Positions 1-19,439 of a DNA stretch of 60,000 nucleotides are shown here, piece after piece; the stretch's first letter is position 1, and each line of letters starts with the position of its first letter. The stretch spans positions 9,919,460 through 9,979,459 of the forward strand of contig NC_087083.1 of assembly GCF_026151205.1 (NCBI RefSeq), given 5' to 3'. The position numbers were made by a program, and so were the translations under genes. Under the pieces are notes generated by a model. That model was not told the DNA's origin. It was given only the letters and a program-made list of their open reading frames with translations, and made no database searches. This DNA comes from Bolinopsis microptera (lineage: Eukaryota; Ctenophora; Tentaculata; Lobata; Bolinopsidae).

Positions 1-741
1 TTAATATGAACGCTCGAAGGCATTCAAAACCATCAAAAATCCGAATTTTTTCAATTTTTTTGACGTTTTTTAAATTTCAGCAAATGATTTTTAAATCCAT
101 TTTTTATACAGTAAGTAAGAAAAGCAGTCATTGAGCAGTAAAAATGTTAAAATATGTGTACATGATCAGTGTCTAATATCACATATCATCTTCATCAAAT
201 GGGTTTTCGTGCATGAAATAGTCCATGCTTAAAGCATCAGTGATTTCTAGCTTTATGGAAACCTTTTTTATCAAACTACCCCGGTCCTGCATTTCAGTGT
301 TAACTTTTACAAGCCATTCGGCGTGAAGTGGTTTTATCTTAGACAACTTAGGTTAACCTTAACATCACGTGGAGCTTTCCTAGCACTGTTTCATGACCGC
401 CCCCGAGTAATATGAACTATAACAACGTTATACAATGTCCTTGGAAACACGATTTACCGTAATATCTAGAGGCTGGAACAAGTTTGTCATGTTGGCGGGG
501 ACTAGTTCATGAACTATGTTGTTGAGTGCCATAATTTCGTTGACTTTTTTCCGCCAAGTGACCCTTGAAAATATCATATACTAGTAGAGTTTTCTGTGCC
601 TCCGGCAGACCAAGGAGAACCTTTCCATCGTTAACTTACACAAAGTTCTCAAAGTTGTCATATTCTGGACAAAAAGTTCGAAATGAAAAAATTTTTGAAC
701 AAATTTCAACGGACTTTAACTTGGACGGACATTAATTGAAC
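1..741. other. No gene seen; AT-rich sequence
   Basis: No credible coding region or splice-bounded exon is visible on either strand. The end of the stretch runs into a diverged inverted repeat. A related short motif (AACTTGGACGGA) recurs near 17,410, which hints at an old dispersed repeat. Confidence 0.5.
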
Positions 742-817
742 GGACTTTATTTGAACGGACATTAAGATGAACGCTAGGGCCTCAAGCGTTCAAGTAATGT
801 CCGTCCAAATAAGGTCC
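742..817. repeat. Imperfect inverted repeat (hairpin)
   Basis: Two arms of about 34 bases read GGACTTTATTTGAACGGACA.. and its near-perfect reverse complement, ending ..AATAAGGTCC, around a short GGGCCT core. A third related piece lies at about 1,708-1,755 (TATGTCCGTACATTTAATTT). This looks like the junction or terminus of a decayed mobile element; the class cannot be named. Confidence 0.6.
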
Positions 818-1295
818 GATAAGGTATAAAGAGTTTCTCCAATATAAAATTGATTTATAGATTGCAACGGCCCTTATAAGCGCTTGGTACATAGACTTTA
901 ATTCTATTTTAAGTCTATATAATTATCTGCACCCGGAAATAAAAAATTGCAAAATCTTGCAGCTTCCTGAAATTAAATTACCACAATGATATCAGAGTTC
1001 AGACTACGCAATATGTAAGTCAACGAAAATAAATCCCATAGAAAAAGCGCTCTTGATGAATCGCTAATGAGAGCAGGAAATGGAAAAAGGACGGTCAAGC
1101 AAAACCCTTGCAAATCTGATCGAAAATATTCCCTCTAAGAGTTACTCCCAAGCTCCCACACTGTAAAACATTAAATTATGTCGAGCCCTAAATAATGATG
1201 ATCAGTGCAGACCAAACAGCAAAGCAAGAAAAAAAGAGGGGACCCCCAACCTGCATGTAGGCGTAGCTGAGACACCTCACAGTAAGTAGACCAAA

Positions 1296-1752
1296 GTGGC
1301 TCTTGATTTTGAGGAGTACCTCTTCAAATTACACGTCAACAAATACCAACAGGTCGACCTCAGTGATAAAGGGAAAATCCCTCTTGGATTGTTCCTCAAC
1401 AAATACAAATACAGGAATATTAATATCTCAGGAACTCACCTCAGATGGGTAACATGGCTACTATCAGGGCACAGCCCACTAGCTTACTTTCAGACTGTGG
1501 CTAACAACGTCAACTTTGAGACGCAAGACTGCGAACACTGCCCAGGGAAGCAGAAACTTCACAACATTTCCTATGTCAATGTGAATGTGTACAGCTGATG
1601 ACTATCAGAATGAGGATATTTGGTAAACCTCTACTCACAATGGAGGAAATTATCAACAGCAAAATCAACCACATCATAAAGTTTGTGGAACAATCAGAAA
1701 GACATAATTATGTCCGTACATTTAATTTCCGGTCAAATAAGGTCCAATAAGA
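1296..1752 (+). pseudogene. Decayed LINE ORF2 C-terminal fragment
   Basis: The reading frame from about 1,296 encodes a stretch ending in a Cys-x2-Cys motif (LSGHSPLAYFQ..CEHCPG). At about 1,550 the coding sense moves to another frame (ETSQHFLCQCE) and continues to about 1,750. A GH.P...Y segment followed by CxxC and an ET(S)EH-type His-Cys motif is typical of the region after RNase H in non-LTR retrotransposon polyproteins. There is no start codon, the fragment is 5'-truncated and it is frameshifted, so it is a dead remnant. The family assignment is by motif only. Confidence 0.55.
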
Positions 1753-2075
1753 TAGTCCTAGTCCTACTAACTGGTCATCTAATTGTCCAGGAAACACAAA
1801 TTCTAACTGCTCTGATCTACTTGATAAAAAACGTACTACAATTCGGATTCCAACTGCTGATGATTCTTTCAAAGAAATTTCTATTAAAACAGTAAACTCA
1901 GCCAAAAATTAAAATGAAATTAAATAAATCACGTTACGACATTTGATTGTTAATTTTCCCGAGAAATCGATTGGTTATTTGACGGAAAACTGTTTACATA
2001 GACAGCATATTTACTGTTTAGCATAACATTCCATGTTCAATTTCCTAAAATTCACTATAAGTTGCCAGTGGTGAA

Positions 2076-2689
2076 CAGGCACGTAGCCAGGGGGGGGGGC
2101 TAGGGGGGCGGCAGCCCCCCCCCCCCCCGGAAAAAATCAAACCCCAGAAAAAAGATAAGCCCCCTAGTCCCCATGGTCGCCTGGTAACTGGGCTGTGTTT
2201 ATGACTGCAGTCAGTCAAAGATTTGAACTGTGGATTAGTAAATATATGTCATTAAATCCAAGCAAACATTCTAGAAGACTTCTATAATTATAGTCAATAG
2301 TGTCCCCTAGACCGTAGGAAATGTAAAAATCTTAAGACGATGAGGCCTGAGTAAGTCGTAAATTCTGATTGGAGAATGCAGATTGCTGTTGTGAAGTTAC
2401 CAAATTTACGTGAGTACTTGATTCTTTTCAATCCCAGTTTATTGCTGTCCTACAAATTTCTTTAATGCCAAATGTCGTCTAAAACACCCTGTTTCGCAAA
2501 AAAATTCCGGGGGGCTGCGCCCCCCTAGCCCCCGCCAAGGGGCTCTGCCCCTGGACCCCGCTGGGGGCTGCGCCCCCAGACCCCTGCCACAGCTTGCTCG
2601 CTTCGCTCGCTGCGCAGCTTGATTGAACGCGTCGGCTTGCTTCGCTCGCCGACAGCCCCCCTCAAAGAAAAATCCTGGCTACGTCCCTG
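2076..2689 (+). mobile_element. hAT-type MITE, copy 1
   Basis: The element starts CAGGCACGTAGCCAGG and ends CCTGGCTACGTCCCTG, giving terminal inverted repeats of about 16 bp. It is flanked by a perfect 8-bp direct repeat GTGGTGAA (2,068-2,075 and 2,690-2,697), the target-site duplication length of the hAT superfamily. Both ends are G/C-homopolymer rich. The right end holds nested palindromes around GGGGGCTGCGCCCCC. No coding capacity is present, so it is non-autonomous. A second copy in the opposite orientation is at 19,617-20,202. Confidence 0.9.
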
Positions 2690-2697
2690 GTGGTGAA

Positions 2698-3482
2698 ACG
2701 TACATATATAGTGGCTAAGCCGAATATACAATTTAAAAATGTCACGTTACACGTATGTTCGAAAGAAACCACATATTAATTCATAATTCAGTTTTTGTAG
2801 TTTGACAAAAGTCGGAGACTGCAATTTCTCGGCATTTTGAAAAAAGGTGTGACCATGTCTAAATGACGCAAGCTCTTAATTATCGAATCAGATAAAATTA
2901 AAACTAAAAGTTTGACAAAAACTAACCTACAACAAAATGACAATGAGTATAATGATTATATTTAAATTATCAAAATTAAAGTATTATACAATATGTACTT
3001 AGTCTGTTTATTCGAATATCTGTTTACTTATTTAATACAAAAAGAGTTGAAATAATCAATCACAATTCTTGAAAATTGCAACAGAAAGTTGCATCATAAT
3101 TGCAAGTTCTTCCCCAGAAAGAGAAACACTCACAGCTAAGCCCAAATATCAGACCAAGAGACCGACACGTGTGGGCCCACTCATGACTATGAGCAGTATT
3201 GATATAATTTTCTGGAACAGGGACCGCTAACTTTTATAGTTTTAAGGTATCCTGGATCATCGACAATTTACCTTCATTAATTTCGTTATCTGTATCAGAT
3301 TGAAAATATAGCACCAGAGCAATATAGCCGGTTTCGTTCCGACCGGAAACTATTTACACTGACAAAATATATGTTATTAAAGTATTAAAGTATTAACTTA
3401 TTAAGGAGTACCTATTTCAAGGTCAATTATTAAGAAATATTCAGTACAACTATTATATAAGGGACAAACAAATCTGGGCTGA
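2698..3482. other. No gene seen
   Basis: AT-rich sequence without open frames of interest on either strand, lying between the hAT MITE and a LINE fragment. Confidence 0.4.
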
Positions 3483-3925
3483 TTAAGAATTGTGTATTAT
3501 AGAATGAAGTGAGTACAGCTGATCTATACAAGAACGGTTTCTCCTGAAACCACACTGATTCTCTCTGAGTAATTTTTCAAGCCCATTACTCAGTCTTTTT
3601 AACAACACAATTTGGAATAACTTTGATACAGTTGAGCGTAACGTTATACCTCTGTTATTGTTGCAATATGTGAGGTCCCCTTTCTTTGGGATGATGGTGA
3701 TTATTACTTTTCTCCAATCATTAGGAATATCCTCACTTTTCCACACAGTTTCAAAAAGATCCTTTAACCAAGGTAGAAGTCCAGAAGAACCGTACTTTAA
3801 CTGCTCATTTGTAATTTCATCAATTCCAGCAGTCTTGTAGTTCCTTAACTTCTTGATAGCTTCCTCAATTTCAAACAAGGACGGTGGTTCATCATCATTA
3901 CTAAGGTATTCAACTACCATATATA
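3483..3925 (-). pseudogene. LINE reverse transcriptase fragment
   Basis: On the minus strand this encodes the N-terminal part of a non-LTR reverse transcriptase. It has an IEEAIKKLRNYKTAGIDEI segment (the K-x2-K-x-AGxD entry motif), IPNDWRKVIITIIPKKGD, a GITLRS-type motif 1-2, and ENQCGFRRNRSCIDQLYSL (the QxGFRxxRS motif). The palm core with the YxDD box is missing and the frame ends at 3,483, so this is a truncated relic. Upstream on the minus strand it runs into the left part of a hAT MITE. Confidence 0.85.
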
Positions 3926-3978
3926 TACATATATGTAGGTAATGAAACAATTTTACTTTTAACCGTTTAGAGGATATT

Positions 3979-4130
3979 GTCCGTTCCAGTGGCGTAACGA
4001 AGGGCCCTGCTGACCCCGCTGTGCAGGGGGGCGCCGTCTTAGGGGGGCGCCAAATCGACTTTTGAATGTGGGACAATTTCGAAAACTTAACTAAAGTACT
4101 AGCAAAACTGCGCGTTTTGCTCTAGATACA
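3979..4130 (+). mobile_element. hAT MITE, left half (split by the Polinton)
   Basis: It starts CAGTGGCGTAACGAAGGGCC at 3,987, preceded by the 8-bp sequence GTCCGTTC (3,979-3,986). The same eight bases follow the matching right half at 18,817-18,824. The related intact MITE at 18,843-19,029 reads GCTCTAGAAACACAC where this half stops at GCTCTAGATACA, so the break is an insertion point. The first half of the GATACA duplication (4,125-4,130) closes this piece. Confidence 0.88.
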
Positions 4131-4256
4131 AGTAGTTTAATGGGAGTTTTTCGAGCTGTATTTACCCCAAAAATTGGGGCACATTTAGCTTTAGCACAGT
4201 TGACTAATCTGCCAGATTTTTTAGCCGGAGATCACAAGTTCGAATCCCAGTCGGAG
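4131..4256 (+). repeat. Polinton left terminal inverted repeat
   Basis: About 126 bp closely matching the reverse complement of 18,533-18,660, with a few substitutions. It contains a small hairpin (CCCCAAAAATTGGGG) and a segment ending AGTTCGAATCCCAGTCGGAG that looks like the B box and 3' end of a tRNA gene. Confidence 0.88.
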
Positions 4257-4278
4257 ACATTCTTTTATTAAACGATAA

Positions 4279-4350
4279 TTTTAGCACAGATGACTAATCT
4301 GTCACATTTTAGCCGGGGCCAGCTACAAGTTCGAATCCCAGTCGGAGTCA
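4279..4350 (+). repeat. Second copy of the tRNA-like subterminal segment
   Basis: This repeats the inner part of the left TIR (TTAGCACAGATGACTAATCT .. AAGTTCGAATCCCAGTCGGAG) with several substitutions. It has a B-box-like GTTCGAATCCC but no pairing acceptor stem, so it is tRNA-like sequence and not a functional tRNA gene. It is present only at the left end of the Polinton. Confidence 0.7.
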
Positions 4351-5597
4351 TTTTAAAAGTTTCCTACATAGTTATATTAAACATTTAGACCTTTTTAAAT
4401 ACATATATATATTCAATCTTGTCAAACCCTACGTTGTATTATAGACTTATAGAGATAAAACAACTTAATACACACTATAAAATGTTTTATATGTATACTG
4501 TACACAGTCCAGTTACTATGACATTGTTGCCATGGTAACGTAATTAGAAAACACGTTATATCTTTTATCTGTTGTTAAGACAGTTCTAGATATTTTCTAC
4601 TTACTACAATTGTATCAGAAGATCTAGAAAAAATTAGTTACAATGTGCGTGAAAATTGTTTATAATTATATAATCTCATAATAACCAATGAAAGATTATG
4701 TTTCTTACCTCAATTTTAGAGGACTGTCCCTCATGACAGTAGTGCGATCAGTGTTTGTCTTTGTTTGATTACTTGATAAGGTATAATTGCGAACAGGTGC
4801 GTGTTTTACTGGAAGTGGACAGTCTCTTCCTTCTTCATATCTTGAGGTCTTAGGTAAGTGATATCTATTAACGTTTAATCTGGATCAAAGTTGTTTTGTT
4901 TAATCTTACTCTCAAGGTTCGTACGATTCTGCTTTGTTGTATTTGAGCTGTTATAGTATATCAGCATAGTATTTTAGAACAATTTTTGAAATTTTAAGTT
5001 TTAAAAGATCATTATAATTCATCTTTTCGGTCGACCAGACTCTCTTCTTTACAACTACAAGTACAACATCGTGTCTTAAAACTTTACGTCGAAATTATAT
5101 AAATATATTTATATGTCTTATGATTTACCATTTACTCATTTCCAACTAATTTTTCACACGTTGACTTGTCGTGGTTCCACCTCAATTTTCCTAATACAAA
5201 GTCTTGATGTACGTTCTATTATCTAACGGTAGCAATCTGATTTATTCTCACAGGAAGATACTAGTACACTAGTCCATGAAATACTGTCGCCTTAAAAGAT
5301 GGGCTCTTCTTTTTCTGGGGGTTGGCTTGATGATGAATTCGGGCGGAGAGGGGACTGAACCTCAGTGTCAATTGTCTCCCTCTAGGAAGAAACAGAGGCG
5401 ACGCGTTGGAGAATGCAGAGAATGCGGTTTTTGTGCAATGGTGACATTTATTTGATTTCATTCGATAAAATAATTACTAACTTAACTCGCAGCTGTATTT
5501 GTAAGTGGAAAACAAATTGTCTGTAGTGTCAATAAAAGTTCTTAGCTTACAGTTACTATTTCATTCTACAATTAATAATGATATCTGGGTTCCCTAG
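4351..5597 (+). other. Polinton 5' interior, possible leader exons
   Basis: No long reading frame is present. This stretch probably holds the promoter and first exon or exons of the polymerase gene. A short Arg/Cys-rich frame at about 5,378-5,447 (RRRVGECRECGFCAM) could be an exon, but its donor (ATG/GTGACA) is weak and I cannot place the initiator codon. Confidence 0.35.
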
Positions 5598-13387
<7,790 letters not shown>

Positions 13388-14465
13388 ACAATACATTGAT
13401 TACCATGAAAGAACTTATTAATTATACTGTTACTCGTTTACAGAATTCATACTTTACCAACTTAGTAACACATAGTTTTCTAGAAGTCCTGCACCGACTC
13501 ATATTTTACAAAACCAAGTTTGTTTTTATCATGAAATAGGAAAGTAAAGACATAAGTATTTTAGAATTTTAAGTACTTTTAAATTAAACCTTTAGTCATT
13601 TTTTCTTATCAAGCACGGGAAAAATAAATAAGTAAAATAAAATAACTAAAACTTTAAAAAATATAAATAAATAAAATAAGGTTTTGCATGAATAGACAGT
13701 AATAATGACTGTGTTATCCTTTATCTAACTTGTTGTTAAATTTACCTATCATTATTATAATTTACCTATCATTATTATAATTTACCTATCATTATTATAT
13801 CGGGTCTCAATAAGAGGTCTTGACTGCCTAGGCATCAAACCTTGGCAATCGGTAATTTTCCTCTGAGCCAGAGTCAGCTGACCCTAGGGACCAGAGGATA
13901 AAGGCGTAGAGACTGTGTGTATCTACAAAAGTGGTTGTTTTTACAAGAGACAGGTCTTGCAACGCAAGGGAAGAAAAACGGGAGAAATAATCACAAAGTG
14001 CATATTCTAAACATGAATATTAAGCAATTACAAAATCTCACGATAACATTAAATGATGTTGAGAAGGGTCATTAGAGCCTGAGGTTCCGGTGGTCTACAG
14101 GTGTTTACCAGCTGTTTGGTCAAGTTCTAGCTCATTACTTGGACTAGTAACGGGGGGACTGACAGTGTTAATAGTTTAAACTTTGTGCTATAACTGAAAC
14201 TCGAATTCAGGAAGAAGGCATTTGGCAATGCCAGGGAGTGAGTAGCTCTTGCCTGCAGCCATAAATTGGACTGCTGCCGTTACCGACCCCGGGGGTGCTG
14301 ACCACGAGTATCAGCCTCGGACCACTACTCACTAGCTGTGATGTTCTGAGCGGGGGCCTTATTATTATTTTACCTGTCATTATCATTATTGTTTACCTAT
14401 CTTATTATGATTTGTCATTATGATATCATTATAATAAGTTACCTATCATTATTTAGCTATTATTA
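13388..14465. other. Polymerase 3' region and an unclassified insert
   Basis: After the polymerase stop the sequence is AT-rich. Three tandem copies of TTTACCTATCATTATTATAA occupy 13,740-13,800. From about 13,800 to 14,358 is a more GC-balanced block without stop-free frames, again bordered on the right by TTATTATTTTACCTGTCATT-type sequence like the left flank. It may be an inserted mobile element of unknown class. Confidence 0.45.
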
Positions 14466-14467
14466 TT

Positions 14468-15400
14468 ACTACATTTAACAATATAAAACAATGTTAACAA
14501 CATTTAAGCAGCATTTGAGCATCATTTGAACAACTTTTGAGCAACATCAAATAGAATTTGAACATTAATAAAAACATTCTGACAATATTTGATAATATCT
14601 AACAATATTAGACAAAATTATCAACATTTAAACAACATTTAAGCAACATTGAATATTATATTACCAAAATTATAAATTTTGAGATATATTTAGCAACATT
14701 GACCGACATGACTTTACATTAAGCAACATTGAGCAACATTTGACAGCATTTGACAGCATTTGACAGCATTTGACAACATTCAACAATATTGAACAACATT
14801 GCGCAATATTGAGCAACATTTAAGCAACATTTGAACAACATTGAATAATATATGACCAAAAATGAACAGCTTTGAGAATTATTTAGCACCATTGAACAAC
14901 ATTAGGCAAGATTATACATCAGTGAGTAACATTGAGCAACATTCGACAACATTTGACAATATCTAACGATATTATGTAACATTATACAGCATTAGTAACA
15001 TTTGAGCAACATTGGAACAACACTAAGCAATATTGAACAATGTTTAACAACATTTAAGCAACATTTAACAATATTAGGAAACATTTAAGCAACATTTAAA
15101 CAACATTTAAACAACATTTAATTTAAGCAACAATTAAGCAACATTTAAGCAGCATTTAAGCAACATTTGAACAACATTTGAGCAACATTTAAGCAACATT
15201 TGAGCAACATTGAATAATATACGACCAAATGAACAATATTGAGAAATATCTAGCAACATTGAACAACATTAATCAACATTAGTCATTAAGCAACACTAAG
15301 CAACATTTGGGCAACATCGAATAATTTATGACCAAAAAATTAACAACATTGAGTAACATCTAGCATCGTTAAATGACATTGTGCAAGATTTACGCAGCAT
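14468..15400 (+). repeat. Degenerate AACATTTGAGC-type tandem array
   Basis: About 0.9 kb of imperfect 10-16-base units (variants of CAACATTTGAGCAACATTTAAG) with frequent TTTGA/TTTAA/TTGA changes. No coding potential is seen. It separates the polymerase from the C2H2-type gene within the Polinton. Confidence 0.85.
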
Positions 15401-15458
15401 TGAATATAAAATTTGAGTAAAATAAAGCGATATTTGCGTAAATTTTTGAGCAGTCACC

Positions 15459-15466
15459 TATATAAG
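15459..15466 (+). promoter_or_regulatory. TATA box of the downstream C2H2-type gene
   Basis: A CTATATAAGG sequence lies about 40 bases before the ATG at 15,503. That leaves room for a transcription start with a very short leader. It is one of few canonical TATA elements in this part of the window. Confidence 0.5.
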
Positions 15467-15502
15467 GAGAAGACTGTCGGGAACAGTTCATTTCAATCAG
15501 TG

Positions 15503-16127
15503 ATGTCAGTGTTTTGCCCGCTCTGTGACAAACAAGCGAAGTCTGTCCTCACACAAAAGTCGGTTTCATCGAGAGAACGTCCAGTCAGACACAAGCTCTA
15601 TCGTGTCAAAAGCTAACTCGGATGTGTCTGATGTTGAAATGGATTATCCTGCTGTCACATATTCAGATGCTGATACAACAATATCTGAAGGATCTCATCA
15701 AGATGGTTCTAACTCTGAGGAAACAAGTGGTGATGATGAGTCAAAAACAGAATCTAGTATTGTTCGACAACGCAAAGGCAAGCGAAAAGGTGTAGCAATC
15801 AAACAAATAAATAAAAAGGTGAAGATGTCGAAATTACTCAAAACTCTAGACGTCCTGTTACAAAGAAAATTATGTAAGGAGGAAGATACATGTTTCGACT
15901 TTTTATTCTCTTACATAATGAAAACTGAACTGTTTGAGACATTGAAGCAGCTTCTCGTTGACTGTGGACAAGATATCACCACAATTTTAAGTATGGAAGA
16001 ACGAGCTCTATTGGATGCAGTTATCACGACTACTAGTCTATCTGATGTCAACAAACTAATGAACGAGAACAAAAATATCGTCAGGAAGATTCATGAACTT
16101 TATAACCAAAACATTGTTAACTATTGA
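15503..16127 (+). pseudogene. C2H2-finger protein of the Polinton, frameshifted
   Basis: An ATG at 15,503 opens a frame with the first half of a zinc finger (MSVFCPLCDK). After about 15,528 the sense continues in the next frame with the second half (KRSLSSHKSRFH), so the finger is split by a small deletion. The rest, to the TGA at 16,125, has a Ser/Asp/Glu-rich linker, a basic cluster (RQRKGKRKG) and a C-terminal helical region of about 100 residues. It is in the same orientation as the polymerase and has its own TATA box. I do not recognise the family. It could be a nucleic-acid-binding accessory protein of the element; the frameshift argues that this copy is inactive. Confidence 0.55.
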
Positions 16128-18532
16128 TAAATATTTGAAAATTGAGTAATTATTGAATATAAAGTTATTTGGACTGAAATGATACGATAACATTAAATAA
16201 TTTAGTTAAAGTTCACTTCCAAAATCTAAACGTGTATTTTATTGTCTACATTAATTATAATTATAAATAATACATTATAATTATAAATAATAATGTCATG
16301 TCACGATCCTAGCTACGTGATATCATAAAGTATAATAATGGAGGTGTTGAGAGGATTTAAATAATTATGACCACGATCAAGCAAGATGTTTGCGTCAAAT
16401 ATTAAATCTATTGGTGTTCAGTATTAAATATTAAGGATTCAGTATTGAGTACTTCCGGGCTGTTAAATTCTCCAAATTTTCGTCAAAAAGTACGGCGTAT
16501 TTAGAGTTCTCAGAAAGTACGCGAATAATTCGCCAATTTACAACTTCAAGTTTTAATTTTTAGGGCTGTTAAATTCACCAAAAGATGCGCGGAAAATTCG
16601 GTAAAAATTCGGCAGTGGAAACGCGCAGCATTCTCGAGTCTATTATCTAGTTGAATATTTAAATTGTGACGTTATACTTCAAATCTCAAACTTACATTGA
16701 CCATTATTGTTAATGGTCTGGCCCGGCGCGCGCTACTTCGTAGCACTTGCCGTCGAAGAAATTTAGACGAGTAACATCCGTCAAAAACTTACAAATCTCG
16801 ACAAATAGACTAGACTGTAGAGGAAATAAAGTAATTACAAGTATATTGAGAGAAGTTAGTTTACTCCATTGCATATAAAGGTTTTCGGGTATGACCTAAT
16901 TTAACCCCTTGCGATCTTGGTCAGTACCCACGGGGTACCCACGCTAGTCATTAATCACTAACCACGCACGTGTTGCAGGAAGCACATGTTTTTTTGCAAT
17001 ATTCCACCATACAAAAACATTTTGATATCAGATATGGGCACTTGATTTCCTGTTTCCATATTTTTTAAAAATTTTTAATTGATAAGCTACACTTTATCAG
17101 AAACGGTGCTATAAAGAGTACTGATAAGACTAATAAGACTGCAGAATGAGCTTGTGTGTTTTTAATAATTGATTATTATTAGTGTATTCAAGTTTTTGTT
17201 GTGTGGAGGATGTTTTAACTCACTCTTGTGTGCCCAGTCTTGCACTGTCAGTATTTCTCGACACTTTGAGCACACAAAACTGTCAGTTTTCGCGACAATT
17301 GTCAGATTTCGTTTTCAGTTCTGTCAATTTCAAGCGCTACTAGCTCTACTACTAGTAGTCTACTTCAGCTCACATTAAAGGGAGTTTTCGTCGTGCGTGT
17401 AGCGCCCTTCAAGTTTAACTTGGACGGATAGGATTTATAAAACTTCTGATTATAATAATTATACTATATTGTATTTTGTATCTATGTATTTTAGTAAATG
17501 GTCATTAGAACCACCGGCACCGTCCGGGCCCAAACAAACAAACAAGTGTGCCCTGTTTATTTTCAGAAAGAAAAAAAAAAAAAATTCGTACGCGAATTTA
17601 ATTCGAATAATACGTTTAGTGCGAATTTAACAGCATTGGAGTCCGAGTATTCAGTATTCAGTATTCATTATTCAGTATTCAGTATTCAGTATTCAGTATT
17701 CAGTATTTAGTATTCAGTATTCAGTATTCGGTATTCAGTATCCAGTAAATATTATAAATTATCCTACGAATTGGGAACAGTAATTAACATGGCACACTGG
17801 CAGTTGCATCTTTATTCATTGCGTCATACTACCTTATGGAGATCTGATATAATTTTAGAAAGTAGAAAATATCTAGACCAGTTCTTTGTGTCAAATTTAT
17901 TGCACAGCTGTTACTATAAGTGTATCTATGCTAGCTGTACAAGGTTTACGGTTATACAATGACGTATTATTCTTGAGCTGCTGAAGAGTAACCATACGCA
18001 TCCTGAAAGTACTCTTTATAAATTAGATTTCATATCAAACAGTTAGTGTTACGTGACCAACAACAGTAAAAGAATTAAAAAACTTAAGCTTAAAGTTAAA
18101 GATGATAACAATTAGGCGCGAAGCAGAGATAAATGTTACGCAACATACAACTGAAAGCTAAATAGTAGTGAGATAGTGTAAGCAAAGTTCCAGGTGTTGT
18201 CCTGAAACAGTACACTAAATTTAGATCAAAACACATTAGACATTATTTCACCTCATCAGCACACTGTACAAAGGTCGATGCGTGCCAGATGTTAACATTG
18301 TTTCAATGTGCCCATCGTCGATCGCAAACTATGGTCGTACTCATCTCAATGCAATATTGATGTTACGTGAACGTGTACACTATATACATTTAACGACTTC
18401 TGCTGTGTGAAGAATGTGTTTAGTTGATACATCTGTATTGCATAATGTAGGGTTAAGTTAGATACAAATTGAATAATGGGTTAAACTAGGTTAAAATGTG
18501 TACAATAATAATATAATCAATTTGGAGAACGA
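16128..18532. other. Polinton 3' interior, no gene recognised
   Basis: No reading frame here resembles a Polinton core gene. It contains two copies of GGGCTGTTAAATTC (16,456 and 16,563), a small GC-rich hairpin near 16,725 (CTACTTCGTAG) and a TATTCAG heptamer array near 17,646-17,750. The missing integrase, ATPase and capsid genes were probably lost from this side. Confidence 0.45.
17646..17750 (+). repeat. TATTCAG tandem heptamer array
   Basis: About 14 copies of the heptamer TATTCAG with a few substitutions (TATTTAG, TATTCGG, TATCCAG). No coding role is evident. Confidence 0.9.
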
Positions 18533-18660
18533 CTCTGACTGGGATTCGAACTTGTAATCTCCGGCTAAATATCTGGCAGATTAGTCAAATGTGCTAAAGC
18601 TAAATGTGCCCCAATTTTTGGGGTAAATACAGCTCGAAAAACTCCCATTAAACTACTACT
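18533..18660 (-). repeat. Polinton right terminal inverted repeat
   Basis: Reverse complement of 4,131-4,256 with a few substitutions and one extra AGT at the outer end. It also carries the tRNA-like GTTCGAATCCC segment. It is followed directly by the second GATACA copy (18,661-18,666). Confidence 0.88.
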
Positions 18661-18824
18661 GATACACACTTTTTTAGAGATTTTACCGGCGTATCCTCTT
18701 AAATCGCCTAATTTGTTCAATTTTAGGGAGGGGCACCAAAAGGAGAGGGGGCGCCAACAGGGGGGGGGGGGCGCCTTTTCGGCAGGGGGGCGCCAACAGG
18801 AAACGTTACGCCACTGGTCCGTTC
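18661..18824 (+). mobile_element. hAT MITE, right half (split by the Polinton)
   Basis: It continues GATACACACTTTTTTAGAG, matching the intact MITE at 18,843-19,029, and ends CGTTACGCCACTG at 18,816. The 8-bp GTCCGTTC (18,817-18,824) matches the flank of the left half at 3,979-3,986. The two halves together would form a MITE of about 300 bp. Confidence 0.88.
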
Positions 18825-18842
18825 TCAAATCTTATTGTACCA

Positions 18843-19029
18843 CAGTGGCGTAACGAAGGGCCCCGCTCTAGAAACACACTTTTTTAGAGATTTTAACAGC
18901 ATATCCTCTAAAAGTAAAATCATCTAATTTGTTCAATTTTAGGGTGGGGCGCCATAAGGGGAGGGGGCACCAACAGGGGGCGCTTTTTTCAGCGGGGGGG
19001 GGGGGGCAATAGGCAACGTTACGCCACTG
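18843..19029 (+). mobile_element. Intact hAT MITE, 187 bp
   Basis: It starts CAGTGGCGTAACGAAGGGCC and ends AACGTTACGCCACTG. The flanks are TTGTACCA and TTGTAGCA, an 8-bp duplication with one mismatch. It is the same family as the split MITE around the Polinton and serves as the reference for the insertion site. It lies at the outer end of the left arm of the large inverted duplication. Confidence 0.88.
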
Positions 19030-19190
19030 TTGTAGCAAGATATTTAAGTATTTATGAGAAGTAAAACCAGTGATATGAATGCAAAATTAACGTTAATAAC
19101 ACGTATATATCTGTTAAACGATAATATTAATAAGAAAGCAAAATCTCAATAAATAAACCTTGTTATTGTAACCGAGAAGATGTGATATCA

Positions 19191-19196
19191 TTTATT
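19191..19196 (-). terminator. Poly(A) signal of the left precursor gene
   Basis: AATAAA on the minus strand, about 245 bases after the stop codon. The same signal is at 28,733-28,738 in the other copy, within a conserved ATTCGAATAAATGAT-like block. Confidence 0.65.
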
Positions 19197-19439
19197 CGAA
19201 AACAAGAATACCTCCCAAATAAGCACCAATTAGTATCACTGTTAATACCAAAATGTAGTTGCTGTTGGAAAAATATCAATTTTCTAAACAAAACCTTTGA
19301 CAAACAAAAATTTGCTCACACCGATTCCTCCCTTTTGGCAATTCACAATGTCACTGTGGCCTGTGCCGATCAGGGTACCAAAGTTCTTTTTAAAATGCTG
19401 GTGTACTCTATGCCGGTTTATTTTCTGCGCGTCACTGCT

